In this document: positions 25,614 to 33,344 of the stretch, piece after piece | Layout: every line of letters starts with the position of its first letter | How positions within the stretch are numbered: the stretch's first letter is position 1 | Assembly (NCBI RefSeq): GCF_022627955.1 | Contig: NZ_JABXGD010000001.1 | Span: forward strand, 372,001-436,000 | Length of the DNA: 64,000 nt | Source: Microbacterium sp. C5A9 | GTDB lineage: Bacteria; Actinomycetota; Actinomycetes; Actinomycetales; Microbacteriaceae | Direction: 5' to 3' | Translations under genes and position numbers: made by a program | The notes under the pieces: model-generated | What the model saw: the letters and a program-made list of their open reading frames with translations, nothing else | What the model was told of the DNA's origin: nothing | The model's database searches: none

Positions 25614-28081
25614 CAGACGCGAACCTCGATTCTCAAATCGATGAGGCTATCGCCGCCCTTAGCCTCGACGAGAAGATCCAGTTGCTGTCAGGGGGTGCGT
25701 TCTTCGCTCTCGCCGGGAACGACACAATCGGCTTGGACCCGGTGGTGCTGTCGGATGGCCCGACGGGTGTACGCGGTGAAGTGGTCGTCGGCGGACGGGA
25801 GAGCTGCTTGCTTCCGAATGCCAGCCTGCTCGCTCAGACCTGGAACGCCGAGGCTCTAGGCGAGGTCGGTGAGCTCCTCGCCGAGGAAGCCATCGACCAG
25901 GAAACGCACGTCGTTCTCGGGCCGACCATCAACCTCCACCGCACGCCATTGGGCGGGCGCCTATTCGAAGCCTTCAGCGAAGATCCTCTCCTCACGGGAC
26001 TCCTGGCCGCCGCCTACGTGCGCGGGCTGCAGCGCAGGGGGATCGGGGCGAGCCTCAAGCATTTCCTGGGCAATGAATCGGAAACGGAGCGCACCACAGT
26101 AAACGCGGTGATGAGCGACCAGGCGTTGCGGGAGGTCTACCTCGCGCCCTTCCAGATTGTGCTGGAAGATGCGAATCCCTGGACGCTCATGGCCGCCTAC
26201 AACAAGGTCAACGGCACGCCTTCCACCGAGCACAGCGCCTTGCTGGAGGGCGTGGTGAAAGAAGAGTGGGGCTACGACGGAGTCGTCGTCTCCGACTGGT
26301 TCGCCACCGGTTCCTGCGTCGAAAGTGTCACCGCGGGGTTGGATCTGGTCATGCCGGGACCGGTGACGGCATGGTCTGAGTCGCTTGCGGATGAGGTTCG
26401 CTCTGGAGCGGTCGCGGAGACCGTCGTCGACGAGCACCTGCGACGGATCCTGCTTCTCGCCTCGCGTGTGGGCGCGTTCGGTGAGAAACGCACGTGGGAG
26501 AAGGGTCTTCCTGCTCCGGCGAGCGAAGCGCGCTCGACGCAACTCATCAACCTCGCCGCACGCGGCATGGTGGTGTTGAAGAACGATAGCCAGACGCTCC
26601 CACTCACCGCCAAGGGCGGAAACATCGCTGTCATCGGCCGACATGGAATCGACACCATCGCGCAGGGTGGAGGATCCGCCCAGGTGCGTCCGCCGCACAT
26701 TGTCAGCATCGCGGACGGTCTCCGCGCAGCGTTCGGCGGCGAGAACGTCACCGTCACCGACGGGGTAGAGACGCGCATGGTCCTTCCCGCCGCGCCGACG
26801 AGCCGCGTCAGTCACCCCATGACCGGCGTTCCTGGTATTCGTGTGCGAGTCTTCAACGATGCGGGAGTAGTCACCCACGACGGGCACTTGGACGTCGCCG
26901 AGCTAGAAGACAGCAGAACCGGATGGCTCGCGGACGCTGCACAGATCGAACTCAGCGCTCGACTTCAGGTGGCTGAACCTACTGACCTGCAGGTCGGGGT
27001 TCGCGGCCCGGGACGTTGGCACGTTGAGATTGCCGGTCGGGAGGAAGCGTTCGAGATACCGTTCCATGAGGGTCCCGGTGGGGGGTTCTTCCGCCCGCGG
27101 AGCCAAGCATTCACCATGAGGGTGAACCCGGGTGACCTCATAGTTGCCACCACCAAGAGAACCGAACTGCAGCGGATTGTCGGGATCGTTGTCGCGGAGG
27201 CGCGTCGCAGCCCGGCAGTTGCCATCAGCCGGGCCGTCGCCTCAGCGGCAGCTGCAGACACCGCCGTCGTCGTCGTGGGGAATACGCCTGACCAGGAGAC
27301 GGAAGGTCAGGACAAGAGCACCCTCGCCCTGCCGGGTCACCAGGATGCGCTCGTCGCCGCAGTGGCGGGACAAGCAAGACGCACCGTCGTCGTTGTCAAC
27401 GCCGCAACCCCGGTCCTGATGCCGTGGGCGAATCTTGTCGATGCCATCCTGTTCGTGGGCCTTCCGGGGCAGGAGGCCGGGCATGCTGTCGCCGCGGCGT
27501 TGCTCGGCGACATCCTTCCCGAGGGGCGGTTGGTCACCACCTTCCCGCAGGCGGACGGAGAAGGGCCGGCATGGACCACCACTCCGGTGAAGGGCGACCT
27601 GCGCTACACGGAGGGTGCCTTCGTTGGTCACCGCGGTTGGTATGCGCAAGGCCATGCCCCCGCGTACTGGTTCGGTCACGGGCTCGGGTACACGACGTGG
27701 GAGTACACCGAGCCGAGTGTGATCGAACGAGCTGGTGATGGCGCGGCGACCGTCGTAGCAGTTACGGTCCGCAACGCCGGGGACTTCGACGGGCGTGAGA
27801 CGGTGCAGGTGTACTTGCAGCCCATAGACGAGGAGCAGCCTATCCGGCTTATCGGGTGGTCCCAGGTCGAGCTCGGCCCGGGCGCAGAGGCTCGCGTCGA
27901 AGTGGAATGCGATATTCGTCTGCAGCGTCACTGGGATAGCGACGCTGATGCGTGGACTTCGATTGACGCGGGAAGAATTTACGTTGGCCGGAACCTGGGG
28001 GATGTGCGGGGTACCCTAGACCTGGCTCCCCGGGGGGCCTTCGAACAGTCGGAGCCGAGTAGCGCCGTCCGAACGATCTGA
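25610..28081 (+). CDS. Glycoside hydrolase family 3 beta-glucosidase with PA14 insert
   Basis: An 823-residue cytoplasmic GH3 enzyme with no signal peptide. The (alpha/beta)8 domain has KHFLGNESE (150-158) and nucleophile Asp229 in VVVSDW. The second sandwich domain includes GGGSAQVRPP. A PA14-like insert follows at about residues 400-520 (ending near GGGFFRPRSQAF), and the C-terminus is fibronectin III-like. The ATG at 25610 overlaps the transporter stop; the open frame extends far upstream but only as a shadow of that gene. It would hydrolyse beta-linked glucosides taken up by the partner carrier. Confidence 0.92.
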   Translation: MTDANLDSQIDEAIAALSLDEKIQLLSGGAFFALAGNDTIGLDPVVLSDGPTGVRGEVVVGGRESCLLPNASLLAQTWNAEALGEVGELLAEEAIDQETHVVLGPTINLHRTPLGGRLFEAFSEDPLLTGLLAAAYVRGLQRRGIGASLKHFLGNESETERTTVNAVMSDQALREVYLAPFQIVLEDANPWTLMAAYNKVNGTPSTEHSALLEGVVKEEWGYDGVVVSDWFATGSCVESVTAGLDLVMPGPVTAWSESLADEVRSGAVAETVVDEHLRRILLLASRVGAFGEKRTWEKGLPAPASEARSTQLINLAARGMVVLKNDSQTLPLTAKGGNIAVIGRHGIDTIAQGGGSAQVRPPHIVSIADGLRAAFGGENVTVTDGVETRMVLPAAPTSRVSHPMTGVPGIRVRVFNDAGVVTHDGHLDVAELEDSRTGWLADAAQIELSARLQVAEPTDLQVGVRGPGRWHVEIAGREEAFEIPFHEGPGGGFFRPRSQAFTMRVNPGDLIVATTKRTELQRIVGIVVAEARRSPAVAISRAVASAAAADTAVVVVGNTPDQETEGQDKSTLALPGHQDALVAAVAGQARRTVVVVNAATPVLMPWANLVDAILFVGLPGQEAGHAVAAALLGDILPEGRLVTTFPQADGEGPAWTTTPVKGDLRYTEGAFVGHRGWYAQGHAPAYWFGHGLGYTTWEYTEPSVIERAGDGAATVVAVTVRNAGDFDGRETVQVYLQPIDEEQPIRLIGWSQVELGPGAEARVEVECDIRLQRHWDSDADAWTSIDAGRIYVGRNLGDVRGTLDLAPRGAFEQSEPSSAVRTI

Positions 28082-28093
28082 GGTTGAAATCGC

Positions 28094-28723
28094 GTGTCCT
28101 TTCCATCGCAGTATGCAGCGCCCGTTGAGAAGTCCGCGCCGCAGCGCGACGGGGAGCGCACTCGACAACGTGCGATTCAGGTAGCGGCGGCACACATCTC
28201 CGCGAACGGGTTCCACAAGATGTCCATCGCTGCAGTCGCCGTCGAAGCAGGTGTCTCGCAGAGCGGGCTCCTGCACCATTTCCCATCGAAGGCCGCTCTC
28301 TTGAGCGCAGTTCTCGATGAGCAGGAGCGCTCGGACAGTGAGTTCTTGTTCGGTGACGGGGAACCGCCGCTGGGGTGGGACGCGTTCGATGCCCTCGTTG
28401 CTCTTGCGGCACACAACTCGACGAGGCCGCAGTGGGTTCAACTGTTCGTTCGCATCTCGGCTGAAGCGACAGCACCCACGCATCCGGGACACCCATGGAT
28501 ACGCCGCCATTATGACAGCGTCCGCTCCTGGCTGGTGGACGCCGTCGAGCACGGGAAGGCCAACGGCAGCATTCAAAGAGGCGCTCCCACCCGGCTAATC
28601 GTCGAGTCGACTGCAGCGCTTCTCGACGGCATTCAGCAGCAATGGGTGCTCGCGCCCGAGACGGTTTCGATGGTCGATAACGTGCGGTTCCACGTAGAGA
28701 CGCTGAAGAAGAGCTGGGGCTGA
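28094..28723 (+). CDS. TetR-family regulator
   Basis: A 209-residue repressor. The N-terminal HTH (about residues 18-65) reads RQRAIQVAAAHISANGFHKMSIAAVAVEAGVSQSGLLHHFPSKAALLSAV, split here for reference as positions 28145-28290 or so. It starts with GTG 12 bp after the beta-glucosidase and is the last gene of the operon, so it probably represses the transporter-glucosidase promoter through the 26-bp dyad at 24258. Confidence 0.87.
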   Translation: MSFPSQYAAPVEKSAPQRDGERTRQRAIQVAAAHISANGFHKMSIAAVAVEAGVSQSGLLHHFPSKAALLSAVLDEQERSDSEFLFGDGEPPLGWDAFDALVALAAHNSTRPQWVQLFVRISAEATAPTHPGHPWIRRHYDSVRSWLVDAVEHGKANGSIQRGAPTRLIVESTAALLDGIQQQWVLAPETVSMVDNVRFHVETLKKSWG

Positions 28724-28888
28724 CTGACTCCTACGTGCCGTGCTCACGGAGGTTGGTCGGTCACTGCGCGCGACGGCTCTCGAGGGCGTCGCTGGCACGT
28801 GTGGCGCTCGATGAGTGAGACACGCGAGACTGGCGTCAAAACGATGTCTGGCGCTGCCTTTCCGCCTCGGTCGAGCGCCAGCCCGCCG

Positions 28889-29398
28889 TCACCGTCCGCT
28901 GAACGTCACGTTCGGCATGCCGCTCTTCGGGAACCAGGACGGCGGTTCGACGCTCAGCGGGAAGTTCGAATTGCCGTGGAACGAACGCTGGTCGACACCA
29001 TCGTGCTTCGGGAGGGCGTCGAGCGTCGTCACCGGGTTCTTCGTCGAGTCGAGGATGGTCAGGTTGCGGAAGATCTGCTGGGCGATGAACGCGGCGGCGT
29101 CCCAGGCGCGGATGCCGTTCGCGTCGGCCAGGTCCAGGATGACGTCGAGCTGTGCCGCCGTGTACTCGAAGCGGAACTCGCCTTCGGTGGTTCGGACGGC
29201 GTCCGCGTTCACACGCTCCTCCGACCAGCAGTACTTGTGGATCTCCTCGACGCCGATACCAGGCACCAGCTTTTCGATGCCGACGACCTCGTGCCGAGCG
29301 AACGTCATGGCATCGTCCTGCCGGTGGTCGTAGCCGTAGAGCGGCGCCTCTTCGAGGGTGAGGAAGAGGGGGAACGGGGTGATGTTCACTGCGGTCAT
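28889..29398 (-). CDS. Conserved-looking hypothetical protein
   Basis: A 169-residue soluble protein from ATG 29398, preceded by AGAGG. No family was recognised. It has no signal peptide, membrane segment or cysteine cluster; the middle contains FEYTAAQLDVILDLADANGIRAWD and the C-terminus is Pro-rich. Frame length and codon use look coding. It is convergent with the TetR gene and divergent from the VbhA-like gene. Confidence 0.55.
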   Translation of the reverse strand: MTAVNITPFPLFLTLEEAPLYGYDHRQDDAMTFARHEVVGIEKLVPGIGVEEIHKYCWSEERVNADAVRTTEGEFRFEYTAAQLDVILDLADANGIRAWDAAAFIAQQIFRNLTILDSTKNPVTTLDALPKHDGVDQRSFHGNSNFPLSVEPPSWFPKSGMPNVTFSGR

Positions 29399-29499
29399 GG
29401 TGCCTCTATGCGCGGCGTTTGTCACGAACGGTGCACCTTTCCGACGTTGGGTTCGGACGTCTACAGTGACCACATGACTTCAAGCGACGGGGAGGGGAA

Positions 29500-29685
29500 A
29501 TGATCCTCCCGCCGGAAGAGCAAGAGCGCCGTCGTCGCAGCGTTCAGAGGACGTTCGACGATCTTCGCCTCGACGGCCTTCGTCCCAGCCATGAAGCGCG
29601 CGTCGATGCCGAGGACTACATCTCGGGGCGCCGAACGCTCGATGAGCTCATCGAGCGGGTGGTCCAGCGGCACGCCCGTTCCTGA
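29500..29685 (+). CDS. VbhA-like antitoxin (orphan)
   Basis: A 61-residue acidic/basic helical protein with a GGGAGGGG site. RRRRSVQRTFDDLRLDGLRPS followed by EDYISGRRTLDELIERV matches the layout of VbhA antitoxins, whose helix carries the (S/T)xxx(E/D)G motif that blocks Fic-domain AMP-transferases. Here the motif reads TFDDLRLDG. No fic gene follows; the next 500 bp is non-coding. It may be a relict or act on a Fic protein elsewhere. Confidence 0.6.
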   Translation: MILPPEEQERRRRSVQRTFDDLRLDGLRPSHEARVDAEDYISGRRTLDELIERVVQRHARS

Positions 29686-29737
29686 ACGCGCAGAACATCC
29701 TCGAAGTTGGGTCCGCCGTCGAGCTGGAAGCCCAATC

Positions 29738-30017
29738 TGCCAAGGCCGGCAAGGTCCTGCCAAGGTGACCTCGGCTGGAGGAAGCCCTACTCCCGACTGG
29801 AATCGAAGGGCCCTGCCAAGGCTGCCAAGTAGTAGGTATGTCTGTTAAGAGATCAAAAGTAAGTAGTAGATATAGGGGACTTCACCCAGATTCTCTCTAT
29901 AGGGATAGCTCCCGCACTTGGTCGCCTTGGCAGCGAGAGAATTTGTCAGCTCTGAACTGGGGTTTTAGGCAAATCGAGCCTTGGCGGACGGCCTTGAAGC
30001 CTTGGCAGCGTGCCAAA
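29738..30017. repeat. TGCCAAGG repeat array with opposed orientation
   Basis: On the left are TGCCAAGG at 29738, 29758 and 29814 and TGCCAAGT at 29823, plus the partial GGCAAGG at 29748. On the right the complement appears: CCTTGGCA at 29925 and 30000, CCTTGGCG at 29979, GCCTTGA at 29991, then TGCCAAA at 30011. Left copies point one way and most right copies the other, enclosing an AT-rich stretch. Confidence 0.7.
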
Positions 30018-30065
30018 TTACCTGGATTTGCACGAGAGTCGGCGGATGTGCCGCAGGGTAGTAGG

Positions 30066-30090
30066 TGAAGACGGAGCGCGCCCGTCTTCA
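30066..30090. terminator. Nine-bp hairpin
   Basis: TGAAGACGG (30066-30074) pairs with CCGTCTTCA (30082-30090) across a seven-base loop. There is no T-run, and the preceding DNA is non-coding, so a terminator role is only one possibility. Confidence 0.3.
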
Positions 30091-30185
30091 CTTGACAAGA
30101 CCACAGAGCGAGAGCAACAACGTGCGAGCGTAAGGTGGACGCTCGGACCGGAGCTTTCGCGGTAGCTACGACAGGAGAGGACGGA

Positions 30186-30476
30186 ATGAAGGGTTCGCGT
30201 CTCCTCACCACGCCACATGTTGCCGCCGAGATCAAAAGGTCGCTGGTCGCTGGCGACATCGAATTTGCAGACTGTCTCATCACTGAACTCTTCGGCCACG
30301 TCATCAACGCGACGGGCACGCCTCCCCACGGCCAGCTCGACGAGCCAAGACCGACGGGAAGCGGGCAATACGACGTTCTGCTCGCCACGGGGTTCGCTTA
30401 CGCGCTGGAGCTGCGCGGTCTACCTGCTGAACGGTGGATGCGCGAAGCGCCGGCGTTGAGTCCGGAGTGGCTGTGA
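30186..30476 (+). CDS. Small hypothetical protein, antitoxin-like
   Basis: A 96-residue protein with a good GGAGAGG site before ATG 30186. The C-terminal part (YDVLLATGFAYALELRGLPAERWMREAPALSPEW) resembles the conserved tail of many small actinobacterial antitoxin-like proteins. The N-terminal half is alpha-helical (TTPHVAAEIKRSLVAGD). No partner toxin follows on the same strand. Assignment is tentative. Confidence 0.45.
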   Translation: MKGSRLLTTPHVAAEIKRSLVAGDIEFADCLITELFGHVINATGTPPHGQLDEPRPTGSGQYDVLLATGFAYALELRGLPAERWMREAPALSPEWL

Positions 30477-30605
30477 GATGGGGACGACGTCGCATCGCCG
30501 GGGTTCCGTGCGTTCATCCGGCGCCAGACACCTCCGATGTTCCTCGCCAGAGGGCTCCTTCTCCGTGACAGAGACCTGCGAGTCGCCTGACGATTGCAGG
30601 TCGGG

Positions 30606-31427
30606 TCAGGCCTCCGCTGCCTCTCGGATCTGCCGCAGCGACGGCGTCTCCATCCGGAGTGTCCGCATGTCGAGGAAGCCGAGACTGCCCTGTTGTCCGT
30701 CCCGGCCCATACTCGCCACGCGGCGGCCATCGTCGGTCTGACCGCCTCCCGGAACGTGCATGTGCCCATGTATCAACAGCTCCGGATGGTTGATAGCCCA
30801 CACTTTCCCGACCCGGTGGCGTGAGTTGGCAGATCCGGCGAGAGCGTCATCCGGGAATGCCAGGGGATTCTCCCGGAGTACCGCGCGGACAGCTTTCACC
30901 GGCGTAAGGTCGGGTGTCTCGTGAGTGAGCATCAGATCGGCGGGTTCATAGTTGGCAGCGCCCACGAGGGCGGCCTTCGCCTGTGCGTCGGTGATGTCTT
31001 CGTCTGGCCACCAGCTCGCGCCGGGCTTGCGCCATGCCTTGTCAACGGAGGAAGCACCGCCCAGCGACAACACCCGACGGCCGCCGATGGTGAGGTATGC
31101 CGGCCGCGACAGCAACCACGTCATCGCCGATACTCGCACCGACGAGCCTGGATGAGTGTCAAGCAGGGGAGTGACGAGGTTCCAAGGCTCATGGTTCCCG
31201 AGCGTCACGAGGACAGTGTCGATGCTGCTGTCTTTGAATGCGGCGTCCTGGTCCCGCGGATTCATCCACCAGTCCCCGAGCTGGAGGATGGTGGTGATCT
31301 CAGGCGCAAGTGTGGACAACGCCCGCGCGAGCGTTCTGACCCAGTGGACGTTCCCGTGCCAGTCGCCGCACACCGCGACGCGCTCATCCGGGAGGTCAAG
31401 GTGTGTCGAGTACTCAAGTGCCTTCAT
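30606..31427 (-). CDS. Calcineurin-like metallophosphoesterase
   Basis: A 273-residue phosphoesterase. Metal-binding motifs are in order: GDWHGN (in place of GDxHG), LQLGDWW, GNHEPW, LTHETPD and HGHMHVPGG. The ATG at 31427 was chosen because it overlaps the upstream stop (TGATG) and has GGAGGAG; a TTG at 31439 is possible. It is translationally coupled to an MbcA/ParS-like gene, so the two probably work together. The substrate, whether protein, nucleotide or nucleic acid phosphate, is unknown. Confidence 0.82.
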   Translation of the reverse strand: MKALEYSTHLDLPDERVAVCGDWHGNVHWVRTLARALSTLAPEITTILQLGDWWMNPRDQDAAFKDSSIDTVLVTLGNHEPWNLVTPLLDTHPGSSVRVSAMTWLLSRPAYLTIGGRRVLSLGGASSVDKAWRKPGASWWPDEDITDAQAKAALVGAANYEPADLMLTHETPDLTPVKAVRAVLRENPLAFPDDALAGSANSRHRVGKVWAINHPELLIHGHMHVPGGGQTDDGRRVASMGRDGQQGSLGFLDMRTLRMETPSLRQIREAAEA

Positions 31428-31816
31428 CAGCTCCTCCAAGCCGCGGCTGCGTGTCTTGCATCGAGCAGGTCCTTGTCGACCTGCCCGGCTCGAAGCTGCT
31501 CAATGGCACTGGGCGCCGGTTCTCCGGTCTCGTCGTCGACGGGGGCGTTCAGCCACTGCGCCCACGTCCATGTCGACGCCGTGCCTGCGCTCAGTGCCTG
31601 CAGGACCTCGCCTGAGCCCTTGACCACTCGGCCGTTCCAGACCTGAAACTCTGGGTAGAGAGGTGTGCGTTCGACGGTCGTCAGTTCGAGTAGCTCGAGT
31701 GCTACTGCGGATGCGCTCACCTGCTGCGATGGCCATCCGAGCTCGCGCGCGATTGAGTGGGCTATGTAATAAGGACCGACGATGGCGGCCCACGAGTTGG
31801 GCTGGTCATCTGTCAT
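31427..31816 (-). CDS. Xre/MbcA/ParS-like antitoxin-domain protein
   Basis: A 129-residue protein. The C-terminal half (LYPEFQVWNGRVV...LSAGTASTWTWAQWLNAP...PSAIEQLRAG) follows the pattern of the toxin-binding domain in Xre/MbcA/ParS antitoxins (YPxFQ, WTxxxWL, P and L near the end). No N-terminal HTH is clear. Its stop overlaps the start of the metallophosphoesterase. By analogy it could be an antitoxin for that enzyme; no such pairing is known to me. Confidence 0.5.
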   Translation of the reverse strand: MTDDQPNSWAAIVGPYYIAHSIARELGWPSQQVSASAVALELLELTTVERTPLYPEFQVWNGRVVKGSGEVLQALSAGTASTWTWAQWLNAPVDDETGEPAPSAIEQLRAGQVDKDLLDARHAAAAWRS

Positions 31817-32129
31817 CGTGTGAGCTCCTCCTGCGAATCGGGGACTCGTGCGGCGCGCTACGACGTCCTGCGCGATCCGCGAAGTCCGGAGTGTCACGGT
31901 TCTCTGAGGTAGAAGGTTGCAGGCCGGGCAAAATGCATCGAATCGAGCGTGCTCACGAGATTTCGGTCACGGTACGGAGCCATAACCCTCGCGGGGTCCA
32001 CCCACTCAGCAATATAGTCCCAACATTACGTGTTGCGGAATATATTCTGCGCAAGCGTGGCTGCTGCTAAGCATCGCAACGCTCGGGTGACGTCGCGAGT
32101 CGACCACTGGTGCAGGACTGACAGTGATG
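31817..32129. other. 313-bp intergenic stretch
   Basis: No gene is seen. The right half is AT-rich and contains a ten-base palindrome GAATATATTC at 32038-32047 inside the weak dyad TTGCG...CGCAA. It may hold the promoter for the leftward antitoxin-like gene and the end of the three-gene defence operon. Confidence 0.4.
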
Positions 32130-33305
32130 TCAGTCCGCGGCGCTCCTCGAAGTTGGCCATGGTTCACCCGGCGGCCACGGTGTCGGAAGCCCGAAGAAGT
32201 CCAGTACGCGCACAGCGTTCGGCTCCGTCGCGATTCTTGTGCCATCGAAAGTGATCCGGTCGCCGACCACATCCAGTCCAGGCAGTGCTTGCTCGGCTCC
32301 AGGATGCGCCCAGACGGTCACCTCCACTTCCGCAAGCTTCGCGGGGTGGAGGCGGTTCACGAGCAAGACGCCCGCGACGCTGGTATTCCGCCAGCTTCCG
32401 GGGAGCCCGAAATATCCACCGTCCTCGGGGGATAGCTCGTCCTCTGAGCCGAGGTCATTTCCCCAGAAAGCCTGGAGGCTGTGATGCCGGTCCGTGTCGT
32501 AGAACGAGGTGCCGAGGGCGATAACGAACGGCGCATCGAGTGCACCGTACTTGTGGTGCTTCACTTCGAGTGCGTTCAGGATGACGCCTGCTCCATCGAA
32601 CGACGCGGCCGGTTCGTGTGCAAACAGCGCTATCGCCCGCCTTCGCTTCCCTCGAGCTTTCCGGTCGACGGGAAGAGCGCAGAATGTCGCTGACCAGTCG
32701 TCGTGCGTCCATTCGAGAGTAGGTGCCGCGGAGAGGAGGTCCACCTCGTCGGGGTTAAGGGTGGCTAGCCACTGTTCGATCTCCCGTCGGAGCTTGGACG
32801 CGGCCGGGTCGGAGGCGCCCTGTGTCAATTCCACGAGCCCGATACGAAAGTTGGGGATCTTCGCCTTGTTGATGACGTCAACGAAGCGGTTGAAGCGGGA
32901 CCTCTCCGCGTCGGTGACGTTGCTCCACCCCGGAGCGATGCACTCGACATACAGCCCAGCGTCATCCTTTTCCGCGTAGAAGTCGGGGTGCCGCGTGGAG
33001 TCGCTGAGCATCGGGTGAACCGTGACCTGGTAGCCAGCGCGGAGGAGCATCTCGTGTACGAAGAGTTCGTGGAGCGCGCTATTGAACTGACGGTCGTCCC
33101 GAGCCCGGAGTCGAGCGCGGATATCCTTGTACGCGAAATCGTCGACGACATGTGACGCCCAAGAGTCGATGAGGTGGCGGGGATGCTGCCAAAAGTCGCC
33201 GCTAACGCGGTTCAGGAACGTGTAGGTGCGCTCTGTGCTATGTCGTGGACTGCCATCCGTGCGTTCGACGGAATCGAAGACAGGCTGCCTGTCCGAGGCG
33301 TGCAT
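32130..33305 (-). CDS. Third gene of the Gabija-like operon, possible PD-(D/E)xK-fold protein
   Basis: A 391-residue protein with no recognised full-length family. Residues 78-125 resemble a restriction-endonuclease fold core: Glu80 (LHELFVHEML), then Asp108 in HPDFYAE, then LYVECIAPG at 119-126. In that last motif a standard enzyme would have ExK; here Cys122-Ile123 follow Glu121 and the lysine is missing. It lies 39 bp after the helicase gene on the same strand. It may be a third defence component or a catalytically dead nucleic-acid binder; the call is inference from motif spacing. Confidence 0.5.
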   Translation of the reverse strand: MHASDRQPVFDSVERTDGSPRHSTERTYTFLNRVSGDFWQHPRHLIDSWASHVVDDFAYKDIRARLRARDDRQFNSALHELFVHEMLLRAGYQVTVHPMLSDSTRHPDFYAEKDDAGLYVECIAPGWSNVTDAERSRFNRFVDVINKAKIPNFRIGLVELTQGASDPAASKLRREIEQWLATLNPDEVDLLSAAPTLEWTHDDWSATFCALPVDRKARGKRRRAIALFAHEPAASFDGAGVILNALEVKHHKYGALDAPFVIALGTSFYDTDRHHSLQAFWGNDLGSEDELSPEDGGYFGLPGSWRNTSVAGVLLVNRLHPAKLAEVEVTVWAHPGAEQALPGLDVVGDRITFDGTRIATEPNAVRVLDFFGLPTPWPPGEPWPTSRSAAD

Positions 33306-33344
33306 GGGGTCTCGTCTTCCTCTCTGGTGGCGGCACGCTACCGG

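Larger units (their letters stand above)
29686..30185. other. 500-bp non-coding, AT-richer segment with repeats
   Basis: No open frame here looks coding. The segment holds an array of TGCCAAGG/CCTTGGCA repeats around an AT-rich centre (about 29830-29910) and a hairpin at 30066. The layout is like an iteron-type replication or partition site, or a recombination end; the function is not established. Confidence 0.5.
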
